Part shown: positions 23,001-35,110 of the stretch, piece after piece
Numbering within the stretch: the first letter of the stretch is position 1
Layout of the letters: each line of letters opens with the position of its first letter
Origin: Cinnamomum chago
Taxonomy: Eukaryota > Streptophyta > Magnoliopsida > Laurales > Lauraceae
DNA: 64,000 nt
Reading direction: 5' to 3'
Assembly: GCA_038049695.1 (NCBI GenBank)
Contig: CP142453.1
Location: forward strand, 128,847,001 to 128,911,000
The notes under the pieces: generated by a model
What the model was told of the DNA's origin: nothing
Database searches by the model: none
Seen by the model: only the letters and a program-made list of their open reading frames with translations
Made by a program: the position numbers and the translations under genes

Positions 23001-26000
23001 AAATAGTCCCCATAATTCGTTTATTTTTCATGTTGTAAGTATTACAATGAATGGCAGCTTATATGAGGAAAAAAAAATTCTAAATGCAAATTGATGCCTA
23101 TCAAAGAAAAAGAGGTGAGGCCGAAGAAGACATAGACACAAATAATAAAGTTAAATATGAAGAACTGCAATTTATATGAGGAATTGATTATAACGGTAAA
23201 GCAGATCCCGACCTAGTCGGATAAGACATTGATGAGAGAATTGAATGGTGATAGTGCAAGAATCTTCCAATAACAAAATCTCCAAAATCTGACTGGGTAG
23301 GGCTTTACCATTCCCAGAATCCTCCTGATGTCCATATAACATGGGGTTGGGTTTGAGATGGGTGCACGATGGCTCTATGCCCCTTTTTTCTGGTCAGGTC
23401 TCTTTGGGTGACCCATTTACGTATATCCTAGAACACCCTTTATTCAATATGGATTTCCATAAACATTCGATTCTCAGAGCAGCTTTTCAAACTTTAATAT
23501 AGAAAATGAGGAAAGGTGGAGTTTGATACCTCATTTTCAACACGAGACATTGGAAACTAACAAAATTGAGAAATGGCTAGTGCTGAAAAAAAAGGAAAAG
23601 AAAAGGAAAAAGAAATTGTAGTACTAACGAGCGTGGATTCTTTGGAACTCGGGATTCAAGTGAAACTACATTGGTGCTTAAAAATCTAAATTGCTTGAAA
23701 TAAATGTCATCTATTTATATTTGTTGTGGCAGAATTGCCCTCCAAAAAGAGTATGTCTTATCATAAGATTTAGCATAGATTAAAAAAAATGAATAAGTTG
23801 CAAAAAAAAAAAAAAAAATCACTGTTTTAACATTATGGTCAATCTGACAACACAATAAATTTTTATATTTAAGAGGAGGACATTCATTTTGAGTTGTTTA
23901 AGATTTTAACTTGGGCTCCACTTGAGTCTCTTGCACATCTCGAAGGCTAAGCCTGAGGATTCAAACTATGGGGGTGGTGCATAGGGGCGGAACCACAGTA
24001 AGGCCCGCCACCCCCCCACCCCCACTTGATTTTTTTCTTTGATTCTTGGCTTATAAATTTATTCGTAGCATGAGAAGATTTGGGGTTGGGTTTTTCTTAT
24101 CTATGCAACGGAAGATTAGGCCAGTTTTTTTATGATTCTCCAGTCTTTTTGATCTTGCTCTTATAGCTGATGATTAATTTACTTTGTGGATCTGGACTTT
24201 GGACTGGTGCTTTTTGTAGGATGTATGTCTTGTTGGGTCTCTCTTTGTCTCCGCTTTACCTTCTCATTTTCTGTTGGATTTGGTAGACATAATCTTTCTC
24301 TTTTGGTTAGCAGTTCACAAAAAAGGGGCCTTATTCTCACCCTTCTTAAGCCACGTTAGCATCTTCATCCATGTCCTACATGCCTCTTCCTCTTCCTCTC
24401 TTTGAAACGGCTATTACGTACACACATCTTCCTCTTCTTCTCTTTGAAATGGTTCTTTTAGATGATACATCCTTTCCCTTTTTCAAATGCCATTTCTCTT
24501 CCTTTACTTTAAAACCCAATAAGGGGATATTGAATTTGGCAAGACAGAGAGGAGAAAGGGAGAGATGAAACTTGGAAGGGAGTCAGCATATGCATGGTTC
24601 TCACAATCAAAGGGATGATGAAGACAATCAAAGGGGCATGAAAACAAGGTTAGAGAGAGACGATACAAGGAAATTATTGTATTTTTATATATATTTTTCT
24701 CAGTTGGATTAAATTAAATATTAACATGTGCATCACATGGGCCTTAATACTAGTCTTTCTCTTTAAAGTTGAATATTGGTTGCAAAAAAAAAAAAAAAAA
24801 CCTTCAATTCTGACCTTAGGAGAAGCCGCATCATCTTATTGGGGCCCATTTGTGGATGTGTCCTTTCAAAAACACATAATATGTGCCTTTTTAATAAAAA
24901 GTGCCTCTTAGGCTAAATATGTGCATTTTCAATAAAATGTCTCTTAGGCCCATTTGTGTGGATGTAACCTAATTCAAAGGGATGCCTTCCAACTCTATAA
25001 ATTAAGGTTATTTTTGAAGTTTTTATTTAGTATTCAAAATGAGCATAAATGCATATGAATCCTTTATTTGGTGTATGCTGACGTGGATTAAGGATGAAAG
25101 GTTTAGTTTTCATAAATTTTTGGTTGATTTGAATTTTTTAATTAATTTGTTATAAATAGATTTATTAAGAATGGGATATTAGCTTTAATATATTATTCAA
25201 AACTTAACATGTGTGATGTACATGGGCTTCATGCTTGTTTATATAATAATTGCTAGAAATTTGACCTTAGTAAGTAAAATTCTGCAAATAATCTACTCCC
25301 CTTCTTTTGAATGACATACGTGTCTTTAGAATTTATCTTTCTTTATTCCTTTCTGTGCTTTCGGGGTGGTGGCCATTTGGTTTGAATTTCTTCTCTGTTA
25401 CTCATAAACTTCCTTTACTGAGAAATGTACTAAGAAACAATTATTTTATGACTTTTCTTTGCTTAGATTTTGTTAAGGCTGAATAGATATTGGTTTTGAT
25501 TTTCATGTAAAATTTAGTCTTGAATCGTAATATATTTTTCATGCTTGGACTTACAACTATGTCGAAAGAAAACTTAAAAATGTGATAGTTATAATAATTG
25601 GTGAAATAAAAATTTATTCAAGTTTTGGCTCCCCTGAGATGAAATCATGGTTCCGCCCCCGGTGGTGCATCTAAACAGGAGGATTCACCAAAAAAGGTGG
25701 TCCACGCAATCTATTACCAAATACCCCAAGCCAAATTACTCGAGCAAAAATAGATCAGTCCTTAGTATTTGTGTGTGTAAAGAGGAGGGAGAAAAAGGAA
25801 ATGAATCCGTATCAAACATTTGGCTTTTGGTATAATCAATCCAAATCCTTCACATGCACTACCCCTTTCAGTCTCTAGACCCCAAAATTGACACCCATCT
25901 GAACTTTGTAGGCTCTTTTGAAGCCTTCGAAACATTATCTTTCGATGCTACACTTTATTCTCAGTATTTTAGGGGAAGACCTTTCACATAGTATCCACCA

Positions 26001-26458
26001 CCCCCACCACGACCATGTTTCAATTGTTGATTTCAAGGGATGATCTCAAGGACGACCATTCCTAAGCTCGGAAGAATCCGGCCGTTCCTATACAAGAGAT
26101 CGAGGGAGGGAGAGATGTGTTACCTTGGGAGGTTGCACTGATGGGGCTGCCACCTCCAGTTCTGGTACTCCAAATCCCTTCTCCCAAACTTCTCACAGGC
26201 CAATTGATCAGACATGTATGTGCATTTCCTCTCAGAATACAATGGGTAGGACTCATTGTCAAACACCCATCTCCCTGAAAACAGGTCGCACGGAGATGTT
26301 GTGGACTCTCCTGCTGCTCTCTCGCACACCATCAGGTTCTCCCCCCATATACCAGTCTTCCTTGAAACAGAGACGACAATGACGATGAGGCCGGCGACGA
26401 AGAGGGCAATCAGGGAAGTGAAACAGGTCCTTAGTCCCCAGGCCTCTTTCTTGGCCAT
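20048..26458 (-). CDS. TBL: TBL/DUF231 protein, probable xylan O-acetyltransferase (copy 2)
   Basis: Five exons on the minus strand: 26124-26458, 22301-22472, 21601-21797, 21237-21395 and 20048-20396 (403 aa). Phases are the same as in copy 1. Residues ~13-32 anchor the protein in the Golgi membrane, and the TBL domain precedes GDS (131-133). The DxxH motif is D379/H382 in [18 protein letters not shown]. The conserved blocks ([58 protein letters not shown]) all read as family consensus, so this copy looks the more constrained. The predicted role is O-acetylation of xylan with acetyl-CoA as ultimate donor, from family knowledge. Intron 1 is 3651 bp and holds a hAT element; introns 2-4 are 503, 205 and 840 bp. 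A TATA box lies ~55 bases before the ATG. Confidence 0.9.
23982..25661. mobile_element. hAT-type non-autonomous element in TBL copy 2 intron 1, TSD GTGGTGCA
   Basis: Terminal inverted repeats TAGGGGCGGAACCA and TGGTTCCGCCCCCG enclose 1680 bp. Perfect 8-bp duplications GTGGTGCA lie at 23974-23981 and 25662-25669. The inside has no transposase I can recognise, so it depends on another element. The end sequence is related to those at 8230 and 56946. Intron 1 of copy 1 is only 183 bp and lacks it. Confidence 0.85.
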
Positions 26459-26511
26459 TTACTTTCTTCTCACCAGCAAGGAAGACTCTTGTAACATTTG
26501 TTTGGTGTGTC

Positions 26512-26519
26512 TTATAAAA
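26512..26519 (-). promoter_or_regulatory. TATA box of TBL copy 2
   Basis: TTTTATAA on the minus strand lies about 55 bases before the ATG, conserved in position with copy 1 (14070-14076). Confidence 0.55.
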
Positions 26520-26829
26520 CAGAGGTTTCCATGCTATATGATTTTTTCTGAAGTGACCTATTACTAAGGAACCATTAGTAATATAATTATATACTCACAG
26601 AGATGTTCATGGATATTTTGCTGCAATGATGTGAAATTACAAGTTATAGCCTGTACAAAACTCTAAGGTTGCTGAGATTTGGTGGTTGGTTTGATACTTT
26701 GGATATGAAAGATTAGTCCTGATTGGTGCATTTGGGTGGACCAAGTGATGAATTATGAATATGACCATTGACCAGTCATTAGTTACACTACGATTTGGAT
26801 TAGCTTAAAATATAAGAAAAAGTCCACTA

Positions 26830-26886
26830 GGACATACTGGGGGACCGAATTGTGGCCCGGTCCCCCCAGTATGTCCACATAGCACC
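26830..26886 (-). repeat. Short palindrome related to 1432-1484
   Basis: GGACATACTGGGGGACCG is mirrored by CGGTCCCCCCAGTATGTCC around a 10-base loop, followed by ACATAGCACC. On the minus strand it reads GGTGCTATGTGGAC..., the same start as the element at 1432. It looks like a tiny dispersed foldback repeat. Confidence 0.55.
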
Positions 26887-27416
26887 TCTGAAAATATAAT
26901 TGTGGTTGATTTTGTATGTAAATAAAACCTTAATTAGAAACAAGGGTGGATTCCTCAAGTTCTTACTATTATTCTACACCAATGTCTCAACAGGGTTGTT
27001 CATATAAGCCATGTATGTTAGAATTTGATTTTGTTGACAGTATCTCATTTTACAAATTTTCAAATCATAAAGGGGTTGAAATATATATATAAATATATAT
27101 ATTTTTTAATTCTCGAAATTGTAGTTTAATCTAGTACCAGTAGAGACAAGAAGATACCAGCCCATGGTCAATGGAGAGATTGATTGCTAATAGGTAGGAG
27201 TTGCTGATATTTCATTGTCTGTTGGGCTACCTAAGCATTCTCTAAAATATCCTCTCTCATTTCTCAGTTAATTATCATATCAAGAAAAGTAATTCTCTCC
27301 CTCTGCCCTAGTATACATGATACAGTTTCCTCTTTGGCTGCAAATCTCATACATGTAGTATCAAAGTAATGGATGACACAAAATTATCAATTACTAGAAA
27401 GTTAAATTTTAGGAAC

Positions 27417-28308
27417 TGTTAGGTATTTTAGTATTAGCTAAATTCATGGGTTGGACAAAAATTTGGGTCTTTTGTATTATAATATTTTTTAGAAAATGAC
27501 TCTGAAAATAGAAGATTGGAAGGACTCAGAAGAAGAAAGTTTGAAAGAATTAGAAGAAGAAAGTTGGAGAAAGAGAGTTGAAATTCTGGATCAACCAGAA
27601 TGGGGTCCGCTCGGACAACCACATCATCCGCTCGAGTAGACAAAGTCAGAATAGCCAGACGCCCAAACAGAAACTCATCCACTCGAGCGGACAAGTTGAC
27701 AGAGTCAAGGTTTATTTAGAAACTGCTCTTCTAATCGTACATAAACTGCTTGTTTTAATCCTAATGAAGTTAGGCAACCTTAAGCACGACCTAAGGGCTA
27801 TTTAAAGGGCTCAATGACTATTCCAAAGAGACTTCCTCACCTCTCAAAGTTTTGAATTAGAAATTATCATTGAGAGAATTCTTTTCTAGAGATTTATTAA
27901 GGAGTTGTGCTGACAAGTTCTCTAGAGTCAGTTCTTCTACATCATTTGTAGAAGATTATCTTCTTACGAGAAGACTTGAGGAGTCAAGCGCTAGATTGAA
28001 TCTCTTGCAATCAATGGTGTGAAGTCGTTGAAGCGTGAAGCGACACAAAGTAACTTTAGTCTTTGGGTAAGGGATATCTGGGGAAGAGATCTGAGTTTCT
28101 TGTAATTGCGAGATTCATAGTGTTTGATTTGATCCAGTTCGGATCGGTGGTTTTTCACCCGGTTAGAGTTTTCCACCTTAAATTTGGTGTCCTTGTGGTG
28201 TGTGCTTGTTTAATTTATTTCCGCTACATATTGTTTATTTCTGCACACTTTTGGGTTGATTGTTTGAATAGATCAATCTAGAGATCGCGGACCCCATAAA
28301 TCTTTTCA
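27417..28308 (+). mobile_element. Solo LTR, probably Ty1/Copia, TSD GGAAC
   Basis: The element begins TGTTAGG and ends TTTTCA, with a perfect 5-bp duplication GGAAC at 27412-27416 and 28309-28313. The second half (TTTCACCCGGTTAGAGTTTT, AATTTGGTGTCCTTGTGG, then TTATTTCTGCACAC) is typical of the U5 region of plant Copia LTRs. There is no internal coding sequence. CTCGAGC-type palindromes at 27606-27690 echo those in the 1934-4911 LTR. Confidence 0.8.
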
Positions 28309-30089
28309 GGAACCTATTTCTAAAATGAATTCCAATTTGAAACACTTAAATCTTTTAGGGGTCATTAACCATTTGCCAATTAAGGATGAGATATGAAAAT
28401 GGGTTAATAGGCTCAAATGGCAGTTTGTTATATATGTGAAACATATTATCATGTTTGTTTGGAATTCATAACATTTTTGTATGAATCAACGGAGGATGGG
28501 GAATAAATACTCATAGATTCCTCACCGTGTTTGTCAACAAGTCCTTGTGGAAATTCTCATTTTTTAGAATTTTCAGTCCGACCTCCTCCATATGATTTGG
28601 AAGTCCTCAGTCTTACGGATTTACATATAAATGCTGATTTTTTCTCAGACGTATGCACCAACACACACCGACATTGATGTAAAATCCTCAACTATGAATC
28701 TACAGCCATAAGGAGTCTTCAACATTTGTGAATTCCTCACCGGCTAAAAAATGTACCCTAAGGCCAAGGGGAGGTTATTTGATTGGTCAATTTTAGATTT
28801 TTAATTCTTTATTTTTATCCACTTATAGAAATACGTTGTCTTAGAATTCTTAGTAATTAAATTAAATGAAACAAACACTATTTGATGATGATAATTTGAA
28901 AAGAAATTTAGGGTGCATTTGTGCAGTGACAAGATTCCACTCTCTGTAGATTTCGATTTCTCCAAGAGATCAGAGGAATCACATATGCTATCCCTCCAAA
29001 GGAAATCAAAATTCTCTCTATTGAGAAAAATCAATTCAATTTTCTTTTTTATTTTTTTTTGCAAGAAAAATGTATAGCACCAAATAACGAAAAAGGAGTT
29101 GCGAAGAAATTCATGAAGATTCTCCTCTCTACTATGGAATTCCCTTGTCGCATCAGTGCACCCTAATGTGATTTGCAAGTTCTCCATATTTTTTTTACAG
29201 TTTATCTTTTTTTTTCTTTTTTTTTTAAGAACACTCCATTGCAGAAATTTCCATATGCTAATCTTGAAGCTACATTTCAAATTTCAAAAATTTAAATTGT
29301 AAATGTCTTTTGTGCTCTCTCTATCAACAAGAGACTTCCAGCCAGAACCTATGGAGACGTAGTTTGAAAGGGATATGAAATTCACAAGCAATATGAATGT
29401 AACATCTACCGATTTATCATATACTATATGAGCAGCTACTTATTTTGTGGCTAACAAAGGGAGTGTGAATCAGAAGTAAAATCTTCACCTGTGGAATCCT
29501 ACACGAGCATAGTGCATGGATTAGAAGAAAGCGGGATCCCCTAATTAAAGGTACCTATCAAATTATAGGAGAAAATCAAACCACCCCCTCCCTCGGCAAC
29601 AGAAATGTAGTCCGCTCACTTAAAAAATAAAAAGAAAATGAAATACCACTCAGGTTCACTGTGGACCTGATGTTGAAGATTATCAATTTGTTAGGAATTT
29701 AGGAATATTACTAGGTTGTCCTTATCCTTTGTATATGGTTAGTTAGTATTATTTTTTTTATAAATGTAATCTTTTCTGTCAGTAAATCTTACGGTGAATT
29801 TATCTAAAAGTCTTTACCTGAATCTGGGTCCAATTTTATTCAGTGACCCACATCCAACATGATCAGAATCCAGACCCGTTAAACAAAGGGGTGGGAAGGT
29901 GAGAATGACCAAAAATTTATACCTTTTTTTAATGGTAGGAGCATGTGGGTCTGTTGCTTCTGCGAATAAATGAATGAATGATAAAGCAACAAGCAACAAG
30001 CAACACCAAAAGGCAATTCACTAGCTTTTCTTGAAGACGAATCAAGGTACAACAGAAATACATTGGATATAACTAACATCGCTTTCATC
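28309..30089. other. Distal flank of unit 2, no gene
   Basis: Besides the MITE at 28911, no gene or other element was recognised. From ~29810 the sequence matches 14500-14730 upstream of TBL copy 1 (GGGAAGGTGAGAATGACC, TAGGAGCATGTGGG). It therefore belongs to unit 2 just before unit 3 begins. Confidence 0.5.
28911..29163. mobile_element. MITE with GGGTGCA ends
   Basis: GGGTGCATTTGTGCAGTGAC at the left is mirrored by GTCGCATCAGTGCACCC at the right, and the arms stay similar for ~30 bp. TA dinucleotides border both ends, possibly the TSD. No coding capacity; open frames across it on the minus strand are not genes. Confidence 0.6.
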
Positions 30090-31194
30090 ATTTGGTCTGC
30101 GGTGATTGATGATTAAAGGAAAGTGTTAGATGAAAACTCAGTGTTGACTGATGAGTATTTGCCCCCACATATCCAACTGGTGAGCTGGATTTTTGTGATT
30201 TTGCTAGTGGATTAGGCCATGGGTCCTTTCTTACATTGATGGATGATCCACTGGTGGAACTTGACGTCAAATATCGAACCCCTACTTCGGCAGGATTCGG
30301 GGATGCAATAATATGGGATCCTCTGGGAGACTTGCTAGGTGGGCCTATTGGTCAAGACCGGTACTTCTAACTTGAAAGTCGTGGGCATGTCTCTCAAGGT
30401 ACCTACACCATTCAACGATAAGTGTGTTGGCAAAAGCCTTTCATGTCTATTAATTGGATTGTAAATGTCAAATCCTAGGACCCTTAGTTAGCAAATCTGG
30501 TCGGGTTGAGATGCAAATGGATTGTCTTGTATATGTGGTCTATGTAGACCTGAACCAAAACCGTCGGACACATTTGAGTATTGCAAGCGATCGAAGGATT
30601 ATATATAATATTCTTTTTGAAAAGATAATATATAATATCCTAAACAGTAGAATCAATGAACCAGTCATATAATCCTTTTGATAATTTTCTCTCATTCATA
30701 GGTAGTCAATTCGATGCCCTATGACTTTTGCTAAAGGGCCTTTGTTTTCTGAGTATTATCAGGATCAGGATTTCTAAAAAGAAAAAAGGTAGAAATCCTT
30801 TTTTTTCAGAAATTACCCTTTTTGGAGAAAAAAACACACACAGACACACGCACACAGAGTTTTCTCCTGTGCAGCAGCAAGTACGTTTAATTTGGACTGT
30901 CTTATTTTATATAATAATATGAATAATATTTTTAAAAATACTTTATATAATATTATATTTTTTATGCATAAGTATTTGGGTACACAAGTATTTGGGTATT
31001 GACCCAGAACTGTACCTGATTAAAACTTGAGACCAGAAGGGTCTATAGTCTATACTGTACTTGGATCCTTCCCAGGTAAGCAGGTAACAGGAAGTCCATT
31101 GCATCCCTTGGTTCTGGTTGGTTTAGTGAGTTGAATAGTCATAAAGGAGTACTCAACCCAAACCCAATTTATTAATCGGATTAGAGGACCCAAC

Positions 31195-31462
31195 CTGAGT
31201 CCTGAATTACGGGGTAGGTCTTGGGTACAATGTCAAGTAAGGAATCACCAGTTCTTTAGGAGAAGCAGTTTTTAGGTTCGAATCTTTGGTACATCACTTC
31301 TTCCCACTTGTATGGGCTTTTTCCCCGCTTGTGTGGGCTCCTTTTCCACTTGTGTGGGCCCTCTTCCTTTGTGTGTGCGGGCCTCTCTCTTGGGTCCCTG
31401 CCCACTTGGTTGGATTAGTTACGGGTGTTATTCAGCCAGAAGAATCAGGCCCAAGTTTTTTC
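31195..31462 (+). mobile_element. tRNA-derived SINE-like insertion
   Basis: The stretch contains a B-box-like GGTTCGAATC near 31276 and repeats of CCACTTGTGTGGGC. Unit 1 lacks the insert at the matching place (575-600). Related segments lie at 35634-35801 and 54483-54640. Ends are approximate; no clean TSD. Confidence 0.45.
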
Positions 31463-31724
31463 CTCGGCCCATTTAGTTATCGTGACTAATATTGAGGGCT
31501 TGATTCACGATATGGGCCTAAAAGTAAGCCCCGTTCTGTTTAATATATAATGTATATATTTATGCTCTTTTGTGTTAAATAAGTTAGTATGTGATGTGTC
31601 TTAACTGTACAAAGGCCCAAGTGCTTCCTATTTAACTATAGCTCGAACATGATGCCCAACTAGGCCATGAGCCTAAGAACACAGTGCAAACACATCCTGT
31701 AAGAGGCCAGTCCCAGTTCAGACC

Positions 31725-31962
31725 AAAAGTCTTCCCCTTTCGTTAGCCACCATCTCAGCGCCCTCTTCGCTTCTATGAGAATTGCCATCAGTGCTTAATT
31801 AGTTGTGCTTCTGGTGCGCTCTGGTTCTTTGCCCGTGGTGCCTTGGTCTTTTGGTCTTTGTTTTTTTGGGGGTCAATTCTTTGACCCTTGTATTCTTGTT
31901 TCTTCTTTCCCCCCCTCCCCCCTTCTTTTTCAATACAATTTACCCTTACAGCAAAAAAAAAA
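31725..31962 (+). mobile_element. 5'-truncated LINE 3' end with TSD
   Basis: About 238 bp of sequence ends in TTTCAATACAATTTACCC and a poly(A) run, typical of plant L1-type 3' tails. Flanking 15-bp copies of GTCCCAGTTCRRACC (31710-31724 and 31963-31977, one mismatch) are its target duplication. Unit 2 has the empty site near 17494-17510. No reading frame remains. Confidence 0.7.
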
Positions 31963-31977
31963 GTCCCAGTTCAAACC

Positions 31978-34900
31978 CAGGCTGGTCCGGCCTGTATGAA
32001 CAACAACAGATTTATGATTGTGGCCTTCAATTTTAATATATGTGAGGTCCATGACATTCTTAAGCGAGCCATTCATCTTATAGCTCTTAAATTCGTTCGT
32101 GGTGCTCAAAAAGTGTTGCACAATATATAGGACCATATTCTTCCCACATGGATTATCCATGGCTGTCTTCCTTTGTGGGGGCACCACAAGGCTTAAATTT
32201 CTTCTACTAATCTATTAGGCCATTTAAAATTGATATATGGGCAATGGATGGCGCACACACAAATACTTATGTATCATCATCAAAACCTCGTCCAACTATG
32301 TCGGGTCAGCTACCTCGATTTTATTTTTATTTTTTGATCTATCACACAAATACTCATTCACCCATGTATGATTAATGAATATTTAAAAGAATATATAGCC
32401 CACCCTAAGGTCTAGGGGCAGACGAAGACCTAAAAGAGCTCACATACATGGGAAGAGGAAGTCCACAATAAGAGAAAGAGAGCCCACACATGTGGGAATC
32501 CCTTAACAGCCGTGTCAGATGTGAAGTTGCCAACCAACAGCAGCCCCTCATTGTCAACCCTTGTGACAGATTAATAATGATGTCTATGGCCTGCATTTAG
32601 CAGTTCTCACTTACTTGTCTATGGTTTAAACCTCGAGCATGCCACCTTTACGTACCCGAGGGATCCATCACCTCATTAGAGGTTTATTACCCTCCCTGTT
32701 GGTAAGTACCCAAGAAAACAAACCTGCTATAAGAAAAACATTTCTTATATACTGGCCTATTTTCTAGTCTAGGGACTATAGGTGCTGCACCTTGTAATAT
32801 ACTGGCCTGATATTTTTCATGAGCCTATAGTTGGGCTGATACGTATTCAGAAAGGCCCAAGTATATACTCAGCCCAGCTCGACATAATTTGGAAATGGGC
32901 TGGCCCCGTTCCTAACTTCACACCTTCAAGGAAGATCTGAGCCAGATTAATAGACCAGATGGCTAAAGGGGCTAAGCCCAGCTGGTCAAACAACCCTCAC
33001 GAACAGACAGTTTGATACAGTTTATAGTAAGTAGTGTTGGTTGAGGGTTTTACTTTTTCTGGTCATGTAATAGGACCTCACAAAGATGATTAATTCGCAC
33101 GTGTGAGGTAATAGAGACCGGCACTTACAGGAGCGGGGGTGGTCATGTTCGAAACTCGGACCCAGTGACAACTGGTCCGCTAAAAAACTCTAAATCCTAA
33201 TTGGGTTGGTTGATCAAATAGCAAGTATGCGACTCAAATCCAATTCATTTATCAATGAGTGGAAAAGATGAATCCAACTAAAAAGATGAAAGTGGGTCAA
33301 CTTAAATGCTAATCATCCGAATAGTTTCCGCCTAGATTGGCTGTGGACATGTAGTCAAAAAATGCCACCCTCAGTGATATAGGCTCATGGCTGCATCAGT
33401 TCCCGCTTTGACAAGTAAACTTGTTGGGTTTGGGTTTCTTCTGACCCGACAAAAACCCGGATCTTTCAAATGAACGGTGCTATGTGGAATTCATCATTAT
33501 TCAAACATGGACAGATTCAAAGATGGTGACAACTTCACATGTACGTTTTTTGTAATTTGAACTCGTCAAATTCTCCAAACCTCTCCTTTTTTTTCCTTTT
33601 AATTATTATATTATTATCTTACGTGTATGCCGTTTAGAGCAATTCAATCCCTTCACACAAATCTATATCTTTGATTTGACACTGATCGAAGTTGATATTT
33701 ATTGATCAGATATTGATTGGAACATTGTCTAGCTATGATTTCAGGTGTCAAAATTAAAGGTTATGATCATCTGATCGGAGTGATGCTGGACTCCCTTAAA
33801 ATATATGGTTGTATTATTTAAATCTACATACTCCATGCCCACCAAAAGGGCATGTTGCATGTTTAGGTAACATCCACAAAAAAAAGTAATGCGAGCAGTT
33901 TTTTTGCTTTTTCATGAAAAAATGATTCTAACCCTCTTTTTTATAATGATATTTCATGGAATAGTAAAAAAACTAATTATTTCTTATTAATTTCTTTTGA
34001 AAAAGTGTTGCACTGAACTATAAAATTATAATGAACGTAAAAAATAATAATTTTATTTCTGTGATACGGTATTACATAAACGTGATCCAATTGTTATGCT
34101 TTCAAAGCACTAAATGAATGTAGGTGTTTTCAATCATAAAATGTATGCATTATGCAAGGCGTGACCCATCCTTTTGTAGAAGGTGCCCTATAAATAAGAC
34201 AAATTATTGAGAGCGTCCACTTTACTTGAGCTAGACAAATTAGGTTTATGATCCATCTAATTCCTTTGCATACATTTGATTACCAGCATAATTAATCGGT
34301 TCTAATTCTTAATTTGACACTAATTCAACTATTGCCTGCAGTTAAATTCAATCATGAAAACCTTCCACTTAAATTAAAGGTTAAAATCATTTAATAATAT
34401 CGGTATACTTAGAAGCACTCCTTATCTCCATTCAAATGGAGTGGAGTGCCCTATACTAATTTGGCTTACTTAACAGTCAACATGGCCATTTTAACACAAG
34501 GGCAGTAACTAACCCAAGAAACATAGAAAAAGGGAGAAAAAAAAAGAAGGTAGGGTGTGATTGGTATTTGAAAGCATAGGATCAAATAAAGAGGCCGAGG
34601 GATGATTCAAGCTACATTTGCCACTTGCATGTCCACTTGCACACCATAGTATTCAAACAAAGAAAACAACACAACTTGCAATTTTCTTTGGCATCAAGTT
34701 GAGATTATTAAATTTCAAGTTGCAAAGGCCAACCAGCTCTTGATTCCCACTGCAATGCAAATACAACAGGGTCCCTCCATGCATGTGTGCCTTACAACAA
34801 TGTCGAGCTCCCCCTAGGGAACTTTCAGAATTTAAAAACAAAATTAAAGGACAAGAGAAAAAGCGAATCGAGCCCTAGTGCCCTCAATCACGGCCAAGAT

Positions 34901-35107
34901 TGAAACATTAGAACCATCTCTCCAAAATTCAAATAGTTCTTCTTGATTTATGCACAGGTCACAGACAGGTCAAAATTACGTATATTAGATTTATAATTAA
35001 GAGTGGCAAGCAAGGAAAAAGAAAAAGAATGACAATGACAATAAAGCTAAGGACATGATTGTGTGGAAGCTGCTTCTTATTTAATTATTTGGTGCATCAC
35101 TTTTTCT
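31978..35107. other. About 3.1 kb without gene
   Basis: I see no supported coding region, RNA gene or paired repeats. Individual open frames are under 90 codons and lack family features. Some GGGCC/GGCCC-rich patches occur (32760-33000), similar to those around 7000-7300 and 21050-21150. Confidence 0.5.
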
Positions 35108-35110
35108 TAA

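Larger units (their letters stand above)
26459..27411. other. Promoter side of TBL copy 2, no gene
   Basis: The first ~300 bp should hold the TBL copy 2 promoter. The remainder is AT-rich with an (AT) tract at 27080-27100 and the short palindrome at 26830. No coding region is supported. Confidence 0.5.
30090..31995. repeat. Third tandem unit, truncated (flank only)
   Basis: This stretch aligns with positions 1-720 and 15958-17530. Markers are CACATATCCAACTGGTGAGC, GAACTGTACCTGATTAAAAC and CTAATATTGAGGGC. After ~31995 the homology stops and no TBL exon follows, so the third unit lost its gene or was never fully copied. It contains a SINE and a LINE tail of its own. Confidence 0.7.

Noticed and set aside
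28801-29280. 159-codon minus-strand ORF
   Set aside because: It runs across a MITE and A/T-rich tracts, is Lys/Phe/Ile-rich by composition, and has no recognisable domain.
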